A stretch of DNA of 64,000 nucleotides from positions 5,022,001 to 5,086,000 of the forward strand of contig NC_048546.1 in the NCBI RefSeq assembly GCF_902806685.2, written 5' to 3'. The notes beneath the pieces are model-generated. The model was not told the DNA's origin. It did no database searches and saw only the letters and a list, made by a program, of their open reading frames with translations. Both the position numbers and the translations under genes were made by a program. This document shows positions 22,532 to 34,820 of the stretch, piece by piece. Source of the DNA: Maniola hyperantus (lineage: Eukaryota > Arthropoda > Insecta > Lepidoptera > Nymphalidae). Within the stretch, counting starts at the first letter, position 1; every line of letters starts with the position of its first letter.

Positions 22532-23041
22532 GATTTTTCACCCTGTTGTTTTGTGGTGAATGAAGGCTTAATATTTACTTTATTTAAAGAAAAATATCTA
22601 TAAAGGTTTTTGTTTACCAAAATTTGTCATTTAAGCAAATCTAATTAAATGCTACAAAATACAAATATAATAATTACTTACATCTACAAGATGAAACCAC
22701 ATACAGGTAAACCGCAGGGAAAAGCTACTCGAACATGTGTAATGAAATCGTATTGGACTAGCATAAAACGGTAGGAGTCATATAATTAACATATGGTATT
22801 ACGGGAATGTGTTTAAATTATGTATGCTCGGACTTATGGTCATAATATACATACATAAAGTACCGACCGGGCATATTGACACCACAGATTGGAAATAGGT
22901 AAGTAAAGATACCTTCGGTTTAATTCATCCATTATTTTACCCACGACGAAACGAAGACTATGCGTTTGGAGCAAGAGATTGTTTCAATTTTCCACTCATT
23001 TCTATACCTTATATGATAAAGTAGGTAGATATATCCTCAGG
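22532..23041. other. No supported feature
   Basis: No gene or recognised repeat. Confidence 0.5.
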
Positions 23042-23290
23042 TCAGGTTCTTACCCATACTTCTTTCTGCGTCGCTCCCTCAATTTTGAGGATCGTGGCTC
23101 CCTTTGACATAATCTTTGCTAGGATGTTTTCCATTTTCCTCTGTTTGTTGCCGCGTGGATTGCATCGCAGATAGATGTGACGACCGCCTCTTTTATATTT
23201 TGGTCTGACCAACGTGTCGGGCTACATCCGCAGGGTCTCTTTCCTTCAATCTTCCCAGTGACCATGAGTTTTTCAATATTGATGGCACCT
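23042..23290 (-). pseudogene. LINE ORF2 C-terminus, frameshifted
   Basis: From 23289 on the minus strand the translation is NIEKLMVTGKIEGKRPCG, then SPTRWSDQNIKEAV, then DAIHAATNRGKWKT, where a stop appears. In the next frame it continues AKIMSKGATILKIEG to a stop at 23042-23044. The GKIEGKR..G..PTRW.DQI and A..R..W series is the classic C-terminal segment of LINE reverse-transcriptase polyproteins found across insects. One frameshift near 23130 breaks it. Nothing upstream of the last 80 or so codons remains. Confidence 0.75.
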
Positions 23291-23747
23291 TACTTATACA
23301 CATACTTATTTGACGGATATAGGCCACCATCGCCACCACGGAGCGCTACAGTAGATGTGTTGCCTAAAGTGACTATGCTGATTTCTTCCAAAAATTTAAT
23401 AACGATTTTTGTATTACATACTCATAATTTCAAAACATATTTTACGGCTATAAGCCATCAAAAGCACTGCAGTTTTAAGTTGTTAAAATTAAAGAAAAGT
23501 TCTTTTTGATGGATTTCTTGAAACCTTTCTTGATATTTTGGATTAATTAGTCATGTCTAAGTACTAATTGCATTGAAATTAAAGTGTTATTATTTATGTT
23601 AACATTATTAATGCTGCTATCTCGGTGTTTTAACAGTCATTCACTCAGACGGCATTACCCTTTGTATGTCCATAGATCATTAAATAAATAGAATAGCTGA
23701 ACACTATTTACGAACTGTTTCTTTTGTGTTGCATAACTTATGTGCGT
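23291..23747. other. No supported feature
   Basis: No gene or recognised repeat. Confidence 0.5.
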
Positions 23748-24263
23748 GTAAAGAAGTAATGGCCTAAGAGCCAGCGCGTCCCAGACCTTCCTTATTTTAT
23801 GAAAGCTGAAAGTTTCTCTGCGTATTGTCCCCAGCACTGGGAGGAACGCTTGTTTGGATCATGGTGGCTTTAGGAGATAACAGGTAATAATAGTGTAAAA
23901 AATGTTACGTTAAAGTATAAAGTCAAAACTTTTTATATTTTTTTCAACCTTGCACACTTTTAAAGTTTAATACATTATTATTAACGTTTAAGGGTATCTG
24001 GCGGGGTTCCCACAACACTAAGTGTCTGGCAATGCATGACGTGATTTCTAATATTACTCCGACGACAATATAAAAAAAATACTTTATATGTACTTTGACG
24101 TAAGATTTTTTACACCTTTATTACCTGTTATCTCCCAAAGTTACTATGATCCCAATAAACGTTCCTCCCGGGGTTGGGGACACGCAGAGAAACTTTCAGC
24201 TTTTATAAAATAAGGAAGGTCTGGCACGCGCTGGCTCTCTCTCCATAAGTTTCTTTGTTGACA
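23748..24263. mobile_element. Fold-back element with about 195-bp inverted arms
   Basis: Left arm about 23748-23940 and right arm about 24067-24263 are inverted copies. Shared landmarks are agagccagcgcgt, 'ccagaccttccttatttta', 'gctgaaagtttctctgcgt', 'ggaggaacg', 'gagataacaggtaata' and 'gtgtaaaaaat'. The spacer is about 126 bp. The arms match at most positions with a few indels. The structure suits a long-arm MITE or fold-back transposon; its RNA would form a long imperfect hairpin. No protein is encoded, and terminal duplications were not resolved. Confidence 0.75.
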
Positions 24264-25029
24264 TTGTACAATTGCATTTGGAAAGCGACTTTTACTCCGG
24301 CTATCGCGTGGGCGCATATATTTGGAACGCGCAGGACAGATTTTTTATAACGAAGATAATTTTCTGTGATCTATTGCCGTACACTGATTTTTATGTTTTT
24401 TTACATTTTTTTCATAAGAATTATTAGTAGTGATAAAGCGACTGTACCGCTTTAAAAGGTATATTTTGTTTGTCTGACCGTTTACTCTAAGATTTGAAAG
24501 GAAATAAAATATATAAATTTTTAATGGCAACACGCAATGCCAAGCAGTAAGTTAAATCAGTACTATTTTGGTTTTCGTTTATGGAAGGGTTTTCAGTTCT
24601 TGTTAGTAACCAAAATTGGTCTTTTTGCAGTGCTAAGAATCAAACCGGAACTTTCTTACTTATGGGATTTGTAGGCAATATAAAAGAATGACGAAGGACA
24701 TTTTTGATATTACATAAAACTATTTGTTGTCGTTAAAAAACGAAACGTCAAAATAGTTGTATAATTTTTTTTATGAAAAAAACTTGGGTTGAAATTTGTT
24801 CGGGAATAAACTAATTAGCATACCAAGAAACACAGCTGGTTCGAAACTCTCTGAGGTCAGGTGGCCCTCTTGAGATAAGAGGGATGCGTAGGGATGAAAG
24901 GATATGATGTTATCAGTAATGCAAAGGAAATATTAATATGAAAGCGATATGGTATGCAGGTTTTTGTCTATTTTTTAACAAGTATGGTAGGTTTGTATAG
25001 CAACGAATACTTTTTTTGGCAGCACACAA
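24264..25029. other. No supported feature
   Basis: No gene or recognised repeat. A CG-bearing stretch 'ggctatcgcgtgggcgcata' near 24298 may belong to the preceding element's flank. Confidence 0.4.
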
Positions 25030-25538
25030 GCAGTGATAGCCTAGTGGTTGAACTTCGGCCTCCTAATCGGGGGGTCCCGCGTGTTCGATCACAGGTACAG
25101 TTCTCGCAGTTCACGAAGGCGAGTGAACGTTACTTGTGGTTACATCGTTAACAATGGCCATTGCGTAAGTGTGCGTGCATGTCGGACTAATCAGCCGCGA
25201 GCAAGCGCTTGCAAACGCACACATTTAGTGTACCTTACTTATACCGATACAACTTAAACACAAGCATGAGCCACTCGCCATCGTCGTTAAATGCAAGAAC
25301 TACTATACGCATGTTTGACTTTACTGTACGCACGTGTTAATAAGTATCACTTGCTTTGACGGCGATGAAAAACATGGTGAGGAAACCTGCATGCCTGAGA
25401 GTTCTCCATAATGTTCGCAAACGTATAATTATATGAAGTCTGCCACTGCATAAGCCTTTCCAATTCTGTGCATATAGGTACCTAAACTCGTAATCAACAG
25501 TTGGCCGGCGGTGGGTTGAGATGGTAATGATGATGACA
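25030..25538 (+). repeat. SINE-B copy interrupted by about 230 bp
   Basis: 25030-25098 is the tRNA-like head (tagcctagtggttgaacttc, 'gtgttcgatcaca' B-box). 25333-25538 resumes with 'aagtatcacttgctttgac', 'ggaaacctgcatgcctgaga' and a diverged tail ending 'gatgatga'. The segment between is unrelated to SINE-B and shows no clear target duplication, so it may be an insertion or a replacement. Confidence 0.7.
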
Positions 25539-25657
25539 TAATATAAATGGATCACGCATATTTTAAGCATAGAGAAAGAAAACTTTGCACAGGCGGTGTT
25601 TTTAATGGCAACCTGCCGAACGAAGTAAACTTGGAATGATTAACTATGTTAACAGAC

Positions 25658-25695
25658 AGACTTCACACAGCTTTGAGAACATTATGGAGAATACT
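25658..25695 (-). repeat. SINE-B fragment
   Basis: agacttcacacagctttgag, 'aacattatggagaa' is the reverse complement of the SINE-B centre. Too short to say more. Confidence 0.6.
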
Positions 25696-26007
25696 ATTGT
25701 TGTAGCCCTATGTTCCACGGAGGAATAAAAGGGCTCAGTCCTCATATAGAAAGTAAAAATACCGTTGTACATAAATTATTATTATAGGATTGAAATCTTA
25801 GGGATCAATATAAGGAGGCAGGATACGTGTCAATAAAATAAGCGTCGGTGATTGAGATTTTAGGATTAAATTACGAATAAAATTTTAATATTAATGACCT
25901 TAAGAGAGTAATTTAGATAAGAATATAATTATAATTTGAAATTATTTTAATCGAGAGAAGTATCCTTGACTCTGACACGTAATAAAGTTTCCATGTGATA
26001 CCTATTA

Positions 26008-26414
26008 AGGCTGGCCACACATTGACTACTACCAGCTGAGCAATTAGTTGCCAGTTGCTTCACTTGATTTTGTATTGACACCATATGATTGCGGCTTTAT
26101 AAATGCCACCGTCTAGAAGGTTACCTAAATCTAAAAAGTTGCTTTGTTCAACCTTAATTTCTCACAGTAGTCCTCGAATCTATAATTTTAGATGTGTTTT
26201 ATCAAATTAACAACAATTTTTTTGAGGGAAATAAACATTGTTATGAAGAGCTTTACGAAGTTATTGTTAGTTAAATGAACGACGCCGATTGCTTTTACCT
26301 AATTCCAGTAGCATATTTGCGGGGATTGATACTTCAGCCACGTAGCGTGCAGCGATGGGTAAAAGCCGCGAGCGACTATCACTCAAGCGACAGCAGCCAA
26401 TGTGTAACCAGCCT
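26008..26414. mobile_element. 407-bp element with 17-bp inverted ends
   Basis: AGGCTGGCCACACATTG (26008-26024) is inverted at 26398-26414 with two mismatches. The body is non-coding; an 86-codon frame from 26275 crosses the right end and is not a gene. The end sequence resembles that of the element at 35886 (GGCCGATTCACATTG). A hAT-like or related DNA transposon origin is possible, but no 8-bp duplication is visible. Confidence 0.6.
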
Positions 26415-26829
26415 AAACGTTTATATTGATTTCGTGATAATAGCTGCGGTGCGTTTGATGTTCTCGTCCAATATGCGTAATTGTGGGTTTAGCGTTCATG
26501 CGGAGGCGCAAGTGATAGGTGATCGCGGTGTTTGATCTGTGGATACGTCCGCCCACTAGACTGACCACTGACCTTAATACACGAGGTGCGGCCATCAACG
26601 TTTTAAAACAAGACTGTTTGCGTACTTATAAGCAAAAATGTTGGCACTAATTTTTGTCTTGTTTAAATTGCAATCTTGCCGAGCGAGAGATTATTGTATG
26701 AATATGCAGCTGACGCTGATGTTTAGTGGTATGTAAAGTAATTATAAAACGAACTATTCTCTACTACATATATTTATCACACAGTCAAGTTTCACGGTAC
26801 ATACTTAGTAGAAATTCCATGGACTCGTA
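26415..26829. other. No supported feature
   Basis: No gene or recognised repeat. Confidence 0.5.
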
Positions 26830-27095
26830 CGAAGCGAATTCGGTCCTTGTTTTATACGCACTGCTAGAATATGGAATGTCATTCCGGATTCCTTATCTCC
26901 ACTAGCTATAATACTGGTACCTCCGCTCCTCTTAGCTATAATATTGGTAGGAAAGGCATTCCAAACCAGTGGTAGATTGCATTTAACGATTCAAAAGTAC
27001 CTTCTTGTAAAAACTTAATTGAATAAAAAACCATTTCTATTCTATTCTTCAAAGGAAGAGTGAATAGGCACCTCCTAGGCGCGCTCCATATTAGG
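26830..27095 (+). pseudogene. LINE ORF2 C-terminal remnant, jockey-like style
   Basis: From 26857 the plus strand reads RTARIWNVIPDSLS; after stops and shifts, 'FFKGRVNRHLLGAL' appears near 27050. The pair R-T-A-R-x-W-N-x-(L/I)-P and F-K-x-x-V-N-R-x-L marks the C-terminal end of ORF2 in many insect non-LTR retrotransposons. The intervening sequence contains a short duplicated 'agctataatattgg' motif. The copy is dead. Confidence 0.6.
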
Positions 27096-28139
27096 TTGTA
27101 TCATACGCTAAAGATAAAATATCTTAAGAACAAACAAACATACTTTTTTAATCGCTTTTGACTTGTGCCCCATTGTCACTACACATTTTTCCGGCGTAAG
27201 TGTTTTTAATAAATAGGTATTATATTAAATCGGGGGCTGGATTTTTACGATAGGCCTTTGATGTCTTATTAACGTCAGGCATCAATGTAGGAACTCGATT
27301 ATTCATAAAATATATTCAGCGTTAAGCTTTTAATTACGTAAAAAAAACGAGCGCTTTACCCTTTTTTACAATAAACGAAGTAATTTATTATCTGTCTTCT
27401 GGGTCTTGTCAATTTAAAACTTTATTATGTTCAAGAATAATCTTAGTACGAAGTAGAGTAAATTGCATTGGTTTTGTTTTTGTTTACGTAGGAATATACT
27501 ATGGGCGGGAGTGTCGCATTTTTGATATAATTGAATGGTATGAAATTAAATAACTTTACTATTTTATTTTTACCAGTTCAACATTCTGCATTACTACACT
27601 ACACCTCCTGGCAAAGCTGACGTTCATAATATGACTTACGAGGGGAATGTAAAGAAAAAAAATTCTCGAATGATTGGGGTCACCCTATGTCAGGTTTATT
27701 GGCATATATTTATATTAATAAATACTATCGTAAAATGCTTATGGAGAATAATCAAGTTAACAAGGATCCCGACATGCTTTTTTGTCAATGTTTATGTTAC
27801 GCTGAATAACTTTTACACAATAGTTCTCAGTCGACCAATAAAAAGTGGTGATTGATTGACTGCGTTGCATCCGTTTTTTTAATCTCCCTTTGACCGAGAA
27901 GAACGCGTATTATGAATATTAAAAAGACTATCGGTCTTTAATCGGATTGGGCGTTAAGAATTCGGTATATAAATTAACTATCGATTAATCGCCCTATCGA
28001 TGGCAACGAGCTATTAATTATGTCAAAATAACGGCTGTTTTTGTAATGCTCTTGCTCTTGAAAATAGCTACAAAACTTATTGACTAGTAATTTACAAATT
28101 CTTAAAGAAGATGTTGTCTACTTCAAAAACTATCGTGAT
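27096..28139. other. No supported feature
   Basis: AT-rich; no gene or recognised repeat. Confidence 0.5.
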
Positions 28140-28335
28140 ATTTTGAAATATACAGCCGCAGCCAGAGAAAACTTTTTCGGTTTTGCGCAATTTTCTTTAT
28201 TTGCCTACTTAATTATGTCGAGTCCACAGTCCACTCCCTTATATTATCGAACAACATACTTCTATGACGGCGGGTGCCCTTTTTCCGACTAGCTTGCCTT
28301 CGAGGATCAACCGTGGAAACTTGTATAGGAATCCT
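28140..28335 (-). pseudogene. LINE ORF2 C-terminal remnant
   Basis: The minus strand gives PRLILEGKLVGKRAP, then, after a frameshift, RRHRSMLFDNIREWT. Together these are the GK-x-x-GKR-x-PGRR..(W/L)..NIR.WT segment of LINE reverse transcriptases. It is sister to the fragment at 16460-16633 and shares the downstream 'aaaattgcgcaa' sequence with it. Confidence 0.65.
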
Positions 28336-28751
28336 CGTTGTAGGTGGCCGAACTTTCCTGAGAAAATGATCCTCATTCCTGAGGGTTTAAGAGGCAAAGT
28401 TGGGAAATTACTAAGAAATTCAATTCAATGTAAAACGATCGATTCCATATTACTTGACATAAATTGTATAGTAATTAGACATATTTTATGTCGTATTCAC
28501 AATCGTTAAATGGAGTTTTTATCGTCTCCACGTTTAACTCGATACGTAATATCTCGATATGTCGTAAAGGTACCTATTGGAGTGAGGTCTTACAATTTAA
28601 AATCGTATTTTTGTTAATAGTAGTAAATAAATGGCGTCATACAATGTTGTCCTAACTAAAATATCGTCCGTGCGTTTTCTATTCTACAGAGATCCAACTT
28701 CGGTAAAAGCGTTCCTCCAGAATTTTTTGATCCTTCTTGCCTTTATGGTAG

Positions 28752-28980
28752 GTACTAGCTGATGCCTGCGACTACGTACACGTGGATTTAGGTTTTTAAA
28801 AATTCCGTGGGAACTCTTTGATTTTCCGGGATAAAAAGTAGCCTATGTCCATTTCCAGGTCTTAAACTCATGGGTATACCCATGCAAAAAATCACGTCGA
28901 TCCGTTGCTCCGTTGCGACGTGATTGAAGGACAAACCAACATTCAAACACACTTTCACATTTATAATAAGGGTAGTGATT
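28752..28980 (+). repeat. Repeat C copy, C2 variant
   Basis: actagctgatgcctgcgact, 'ttccgtgggaactctttga', 'ccgggataaaaagtagcct', 'atacccatgcaaaaaatca', 'tccgttgctccgttgcgac', ending 'cactttcacatttataata'. Near full length. Confidence 0.85.
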
Positions 28981-29756
28981 ATTTATGCAATTTTAATAGG
29001 TACCTATTTTTTTATTAGTTATTAATAAAATTATATTGACCGTTAAATTCTAACAGAGAATGCTATAGAATTTTAGGCATCCAAGCTGCGGATCTCACAT
29101 ACTGTCTATTAGTAACAGATTTCGAGTGGATCAAAAAACGTTTTACGATTATTAAACCCCTCGATTGACAACCGGGAAAGCATTCTTGTCGTTTCCATAT
29201 TTTTATAGCGTGTAAAGCCGTCGGCGCTTTTTTATATCATCTCTTTTAAGTGACATAAATTCTAATACAAAGTCCATTTGTGTATCTCGGACGTCTTAAA
29301 AGGTATAGGGATAATCGTTTTTCTGCTTTTTACAAGGAACTCATTTCAATTATCGGGCTATTCGGTGGTTATAAACTCGCTGGTATGTGTCGATGCTGGC
29401 GCCCCACAGTGGTCGGTAGGACGCCGCCATTTTTTCAATTTTTAATTCCTGGACGCTAATTTGATTATGGAATCCCAAATTTTTTAATGTCATACGCAGC
29501 TGTATCCTGTCGCCTCATAATTTTTAACTAACGGTGTTTTTCATTTCTAATGTTCGTTATGGTTTGGACCCATAGACCTTTTCTAATTTTTTAAAGTTTT
29601 TTCAACACCCGAGTGTTTTGTTTATGTTGATTTGAATTACTATTCCAATGTTTTGGTGGAAATGGTGTAAGTTTAGAAATACATACTATTACATCTTATT
29701 GTATTGGGTTATTTAATATCTAGAACTAAAAAAGTTCATAATTATTTTAGTAAAAA
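28981..29756. other. No supported feature
   Basis: No gene or recognised repeat. The preceding gap 28341-28751 is similar. Confidence 0.5.
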
Positions 29757-30000
29757 CTAACTTACGCCCGCGACTTTGTCCGCGTGGACTACACAAATTT
29801 CAAACTTTTATTTTACCCCCTTGGGTTGAATTTTCAAAAATCCGTTCTTATCGAATATCTACGTCGTATTATAGCTATCTGCATGTCAAATTTCAGCCCG
29901 ATTCATACAGTAGTTTTAGCTGCGCGATGATAGATCAGTCAGCCAGTCAGTCAGTCAGCTTTTCCTTTTACCTATATATTTAGATATAACTACCTATCTA
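29757..30000 (+). repeat. Repeat D copy
   Basis: cgcccgcgactttgtccgcg, 'tggactacacaaatttcaaa', 'catgtcaaatttcagcccga', ending in a (cagt) run and 'atatatttagatata'. Confidence 0.85.
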
Positions 30001-30044
30001 GTATCTACTGACATCCAGTGTGCTTGGATTCCGCCAGCCTGTAT

Positions 30045-30263
30045 CTATACTAATAAATAAAATTGAAGTGTCTGTCTGTAACTTCGAAATAACTACTTAC
30101 CTCATATTAAGCTCATATGGTTATTTGAACTGTACCATAACTGAATCACACATTTTAAAAATTATTGTCTGTCTGTCTGTCTGTTTGAACAGGCTAATCT
30201 TCGGAACGGCTGAACCTATTTTGACGGGACTTTCACAGACAAGTAGAGGATTAACCTAGATTA
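30045..30263 (+). repeat. Repeat E copy
   Basis: Starts 'tatactaataaataaaatt', contains 'gtgtctgtctgtaacttcg', 'tattaagctcatatggtta', a (tctg) run and 'cggaacggctgaacctattt', 'gacgggactttcacagac'. I recognise it as a lepidopteran interspersed repeat; no second copy in this window. Confidence 0.6.
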
Positions 30264-31350
30264 ATAATTACTTTTCACTCTCATTTAGAGTCGCATATAG
30301 ATAAAATGAAGTAAAAATAGAAAGAAGTAAGAATAGATGAATATTAAGTTTCTACGCCTTATGCCCTTGGTATCATTGGCTTTACCAAAAGTATGAATGG
30401 ACATTTCTTATTTTTAATCTGGCGATATTTATTTCATAAACCGTGTGTAAGTTTATCTAATCGGTTTGACACGAGAAGCGAGATTAATTTTGAATAACTC
30501 GAAAAGGACTTTGATGTAATGCGACAAATTATTTACTGTAGCGACAGGAGAGAAACTTATGAGAAGTTCCTATGAATTATTTAGACACGGCATTAAAAAA
30601 AGTTAGGCTCCCTTGTCTTTGATCTAGTTCTGATTCTGTACTAATCGAATTACATTACTTCGAAACCTATTAAAGGTTCAGTTTTCCCCTCCACTTTTAA
30701 TGTTGGCACCTTCAAGTTAAGAGTGACTAATAGTGTGCTCCGCTTTAGGTTGCATCATCACTTGCTAGCAGGCCGATTGTGAGTTAAGCGCTATTAAAAT
30801 TTACAACAAAAATAAGTGGTCATAGTGGATTGCCAACAAAAGTGAGACCTTTATTCGGATTTTCAAATTTATTTTCTAAAATTGTAATATTAAAAATTAA
30901 TATTTCATAATTTGTAAATTAAAACCATTAACATAAGTTTAGTTTTTCGATCTGTCGGCACTATTAACATTAGAATGTCGGTGAAGCGACCTTGAAGTAT
31001 TACTCATTCTAAAATCGCCGTCGTTAAAAATCGTTAAAAAACATGATTTTGTAAATGTCACCTCTATCAGCGTGTAACTCTACCCAGAGCCTCTTGAAAA
31101 GCTGTGACAAGGGAAGAATAATTCCAAGCGACGAGTGTTAGTGATACTAAACTGGAAATAAATGAATTGTCTTTTTCTTTTTTAATCCTTAGAAATGTAT
31201 GCGCTGTACCGTTAAGTGGCTCTACGTTTAATATGAGACATTAATGTTCGAGCTTGTGTTTCGTAGGGGATCGTTAGTAAAATTTTAAATAATATTTTTT
31301 AAGGCAAAGGTTGTATGTTAGAACATGAATTAGCAATTTGGATATGTGGA
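30264..31350. other. No supported feature
   Basis: No gene or recognised repeat. Confidence 0.5.
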
Positions 31351-31640
31351 AAGTCATCATCATCATGATCAACCCATCGCAGGCTCACTACAGATCATGG
31401 GTATCCTCTCAGAGTGAGACGGGTTTTGGCCATAGTCTACCACGCTGGCCGATTGCGGATTGGCAGGCTTCACACACTTTTGAGAACATTATGGAGAACT
31501 GTCAGGCATGCAGATTTCCTCACAATGTTTTCCTTAACCGTCAAACAAATGATAACTCCGAAAAGTTACAGGAGCGTGCCCGAGATCGAACTCCCGATCT
31601 GGAGGCAGACGTCGTAACCACTGGGCTATCACAGCTTACA
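31351..31640 (-). repeat. SINE-B copy, near full length
   Basis: On the minus strand it has the head 'gtgatagcccagtggttacg', a B-box 'gttcgatctcggg', the centre 'ctgcatgcctgacagttctc', and the end 'tctgagaggatacccatg' to 'gatgatgatga'. The 116- and 67-codon frames across it are repeat-derived. Confidence 0.85.
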
Positions 31641-33059
31641 TGTAAATTAATGTTTCTAAATTTCGTGTTGAGTCTGAAGAAACCTTAATCACTTAATATT
31701 TCTGACTTTTTCATTCAAATTTTATAAAAGAAGGGTAAATAAACAAACACCTTAACCAAGAAAAAGAAATTAAACCTCAGCCAATATATCACTCATACAC
31801 TTTATATCAAATTAAAGCTTTCAACTGTTCTATATGCCACCAAAAGATAGATGGGGTCTAGTTGTATTATAACAAGCTGTACGGTAGTCGACAAAGTATT
31901 AATTCAATCTAAAATAGGCCTTACTACTTACGTAACAAGGGGTCTCATATGTAGGCTATAATAGCGTAGTGTACGACGATTCATCAAGAAGTTGTCAATT
32001 ATTATTCTGGGAGACTCGGTCATCTGGAGAATGTTCGATTTAATTAAAATTTATTCGATAGAAAACGTGTGGTCAGTGGCTTGCTTAGAAGTTAGAACTG
32101 CAAGACGTTGTACCTACTACTACGAAATATGTTGAATTAGGTACCAATTGGTCGTAATCTTGGATTCAAAATAAGGTCGTAACAGTTGTCGACCTCTATA
32201 TACCTACTTGATGTCTGGTAAAACGTCACTAGGTATCCATTGATATTGATATCCAGATGTTGCTGGACAGGTTAATGCTATCAATTGATCAAATAATGGG
32301 AGAAACAGACGATTTTTTGAGTTATTGATCGTTTTGTGTTTTTCAGAAAAAAACACGGATTTATTTCTTTAAAAATTTTTTTTAAAAATGGAATTCAGGT
32401 ATATTGCCAATTTTTCGTACTAAAATTTAAATTATCATTAAAGTTTTAATGATTAGGGCTCCGAAACTCAAAAGTACCTATTATGATTACTATTTTGCTA
32501 GCTTGACAAAAGTGATATTCAATAAGCACCTCGATTTTTCTATAGGTGCATTTTCATAATAAAGTGACGAAGCGTAATAATTTTTTTTTTTTTTTTTTTT
32601 TTTTTTATTAGTTATTATAATAATCAATTTAAAAAACCTTTATGGTCACATAATATTCTAACGCCATGTCCTCATTTTCCGCCTGCATGCAGGTACCTAT
32701 GTAAATTATAATGTATTACCATAATTAAAATTATTACCCCAATTAATTTATACTGATCACGAATATTATAATTATCACGTGTAGATATCTTTCAGTAACT
32801 AAATGGCTGCCAGCGGAGTATAAATCACTCGCGTCTAATCCGAGCCTATCCCTCAATCCCTCAATGACTGTTAATTAACACTGTAACGTGTAATTTTCGC
32901 TTAACATGTAACTTTCAAAATTATAATGTACCTAGTAGACGTGGCGTATTCGGAACAAGACAGGTGCAGGAAAGTTTTGTATAAAGCCACGTTCGAAGAC
33001 CGATAATGCTCCCTATCTGGTAGGGCTACACAACTCAACCTTATTATACAGCGTCTTCG
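31641..33059. other. No gene; 26-base T run
   Basis: A homopolymer of 26 T lies at 32581-32606, which on the minus strand would be a poly(A) of the kind left by retroposition; no retroposon body is recognised beside it. Otherwise AT-rich and empty. Confidence 0.5.
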
Positions 33060-33500
33060 CCGGCGAAGACAAGGTCCCCGATTTCTAACGTCACCCAGAC
33101 GTGGACTCAAGCCATAGCCTCGGGGGCGTACGGACTAACCAATAGTCAAACAAATCCACCCATACCAACGTCATCCTAAGCCGTGGTCCGAGCCTTACAG
33201 GAGGCGCCCTTAGGAGGACGTTGCCCCCCGATCTCTCAAATTATTTCTTCGAGCCTCAGGGCTCACCCTCAGGCGAAGCTTCGCGCTCGCCACCCTCCCC
33301 GGTAACGCTGTAGCGGCCAGTAAGGCCTACGCAGCATATTCAATCCGAAACAACACAAAAAATGCTGGGTTTCCAGTAAGCGTGGCAGCCTTGCGACGTA
33401 TTTTCGGCGGTATGGTACCTCATACCACTTAACCTAACTCTCAGTGGATGAATAACCTATCTTTCCTCGGCTCAAAACACCTCCTCCTCCTCCGGCTTCT
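33060..33500 (-). repeat. GC-rich LINE-like untranslated remnant, tentative
   Basis: The minus strand reads 'gaggctcgaagaaataattt', 'gagagatcggggggcaacg', 'gggcgcctcctgtaaggct', 'cacggcttaggatgacgtt' and 'cttcgccggcgaagacgct'. I associate this string with the non-coding end of a common lepidopteran non-LTR retrotransposon, from memory only. No protein is decoded. Confidence 0.4.
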
Positions 33501-33539
33501 CGTTAAAAGCCCAAGTTAAAATAATTATTTTCCAAAAAC

Positions 33540-33598
33540 CAACCGGACCTCTGATTAGGAGGCGAACGTCCTAACCACTAAGGTATCACAGCTTATCC
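33540..33598 (-). repeat. SINE-B head fragment
   Basis: 'ctgattaggaggcgaacgt', 'cctaaccactaaggtatcac' is the reverse complement of the SINE-B tRNA-like head. It breaks off at the B-box. Confidence 0.7.
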
Positions 33599-34194
33599 CG
33601 AATAGGTACACCACAGATAATTTTATCTACAAGGTTCACTATTTGAGTGTCAATTATTGTTGAATTTTTAAGATATTTTTTATGTAATGATTGATGATAA
33701 TTAGGTATGTGAACTAAAGCTACGAGGGTTGAAAACGCGCCCTGGTAGGAGAAAAAATTTAAACCATAAGATTCAGGCCATAGGCTAAGTAATGGCTAAG
33801 TGCTATGTGTGTATTGTCTTTAAGTTTAATGAAGAAACTGAATGCAGGCAGTAATAAGCAAGTGATCACTTGGAATTGTTGTTGTTGTGTTTGTTATTTT
33901 AATAGCTAAAAGTCAAAATTTTAATTTGTACGGTTTAAATAATTGATGGATCCGAGGGAAGGCTGCGGTGCCCCGTGCTCGTAACAAAGGTTTCCCTAGT
34001 AAGGATGCCAAAGCACTCTGTGTTCTGTGCACTAGATTTAATCAGTTTTTGTACTGTGCAACATTTTCTTGGTTGAATAAATATTTAAAAAATGGAGATG
34101 ATTGCTCAGATGCGAAGGTGCGTAAATACTACGTACAACGGCAGTAGGAAGAAAATTGATGATCAATTAAACAAGTCTTCAGTGCAAGTATTTT
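33599..34194. other. No supported feature
   Basis: No gene or recognised repeat. Confidence 0.5.
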
Positions 34195-34543
34195 GACGAC
34201 CTCCCTGGCGCAGTGGTGAGCGCTGTGGTCTTATTATTGGGAGGTCCCGGGATCGATTCCTGGCAGGGGTTTGGAATTTTATAATTTCTAAATTTCTGGT
34301 CTGGTCTGGTGGGAGGCTTCGGCCGTGGCTAGTTACCACCCTACCGGCAAAGCCGTGCCGCCAAGCGATTTAGCGTTCCGGTACGATGCCGTGTAGAAAC
34401 CAAAGGGGTATGGGTTTAATAAAAACTGCCATACCTCTTCCAGGTTAGCCCGCTATCATCTTAGACTGCATCATCACTTACCATCAGGTGAGATTGCAGT
34501 CAACTTATAACTTGTAACTAACTTGTATCTGAATAAAAAAAAG
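34195..34543 (+). repeat. SINE-A copy, best preserved in the window
   Basis: gacgacctccctggcgcagt head with A-box TGGCGCAGTGG; B-box-like 'gggatcgattcctgg'; 'ggccgtggctagttaccacc'; 'gcgatttagcgttccggtac'; 'actgccatacctcttccagg'; 'agactgcatcatcacttacc'; tail 'acttgtatctgaataaaaaa'. An imperfect flanking repeat (aagtatttt before, aagtatatttt after) may be a target duplication. It is about 349 bp and serves as the reference for the other copies. Confidence 0.9.
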
Positions 34544-34820
34544 TATATTTTTACATGATGCAAGTAATTGAGCTGCCACAAACAGATATAGAAACCGATA
34601 AAGATCTATCTGAACTTGAAGTAGTTACTGAAAGTACCAGAGTGAAGATAAAAATCTAGTTCAGATAGCCAAGCCGCCTAGATAGAGTGGCCTGAGCTCT
34701 TGAATCGGGTCATGGCCTTGATGAAATATGCATGAGGAAAAGAACTCTTCTTTATTGATATTGCGTATATTACTAACTTAACTCTTTTTAATGATTCTCT
34801 TTTTATGTTAGAATCTTATC

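Noticed and set aside
22191..22559. 122-codon frame on the plus strand
   Set aside because: Its last third is repeat C2 sequence and the remainder shows no recognised motif.
31338..31688. 116-codon frame on the plus strand
   Set aside because: It is read through a minus-strand SINE-B copy.
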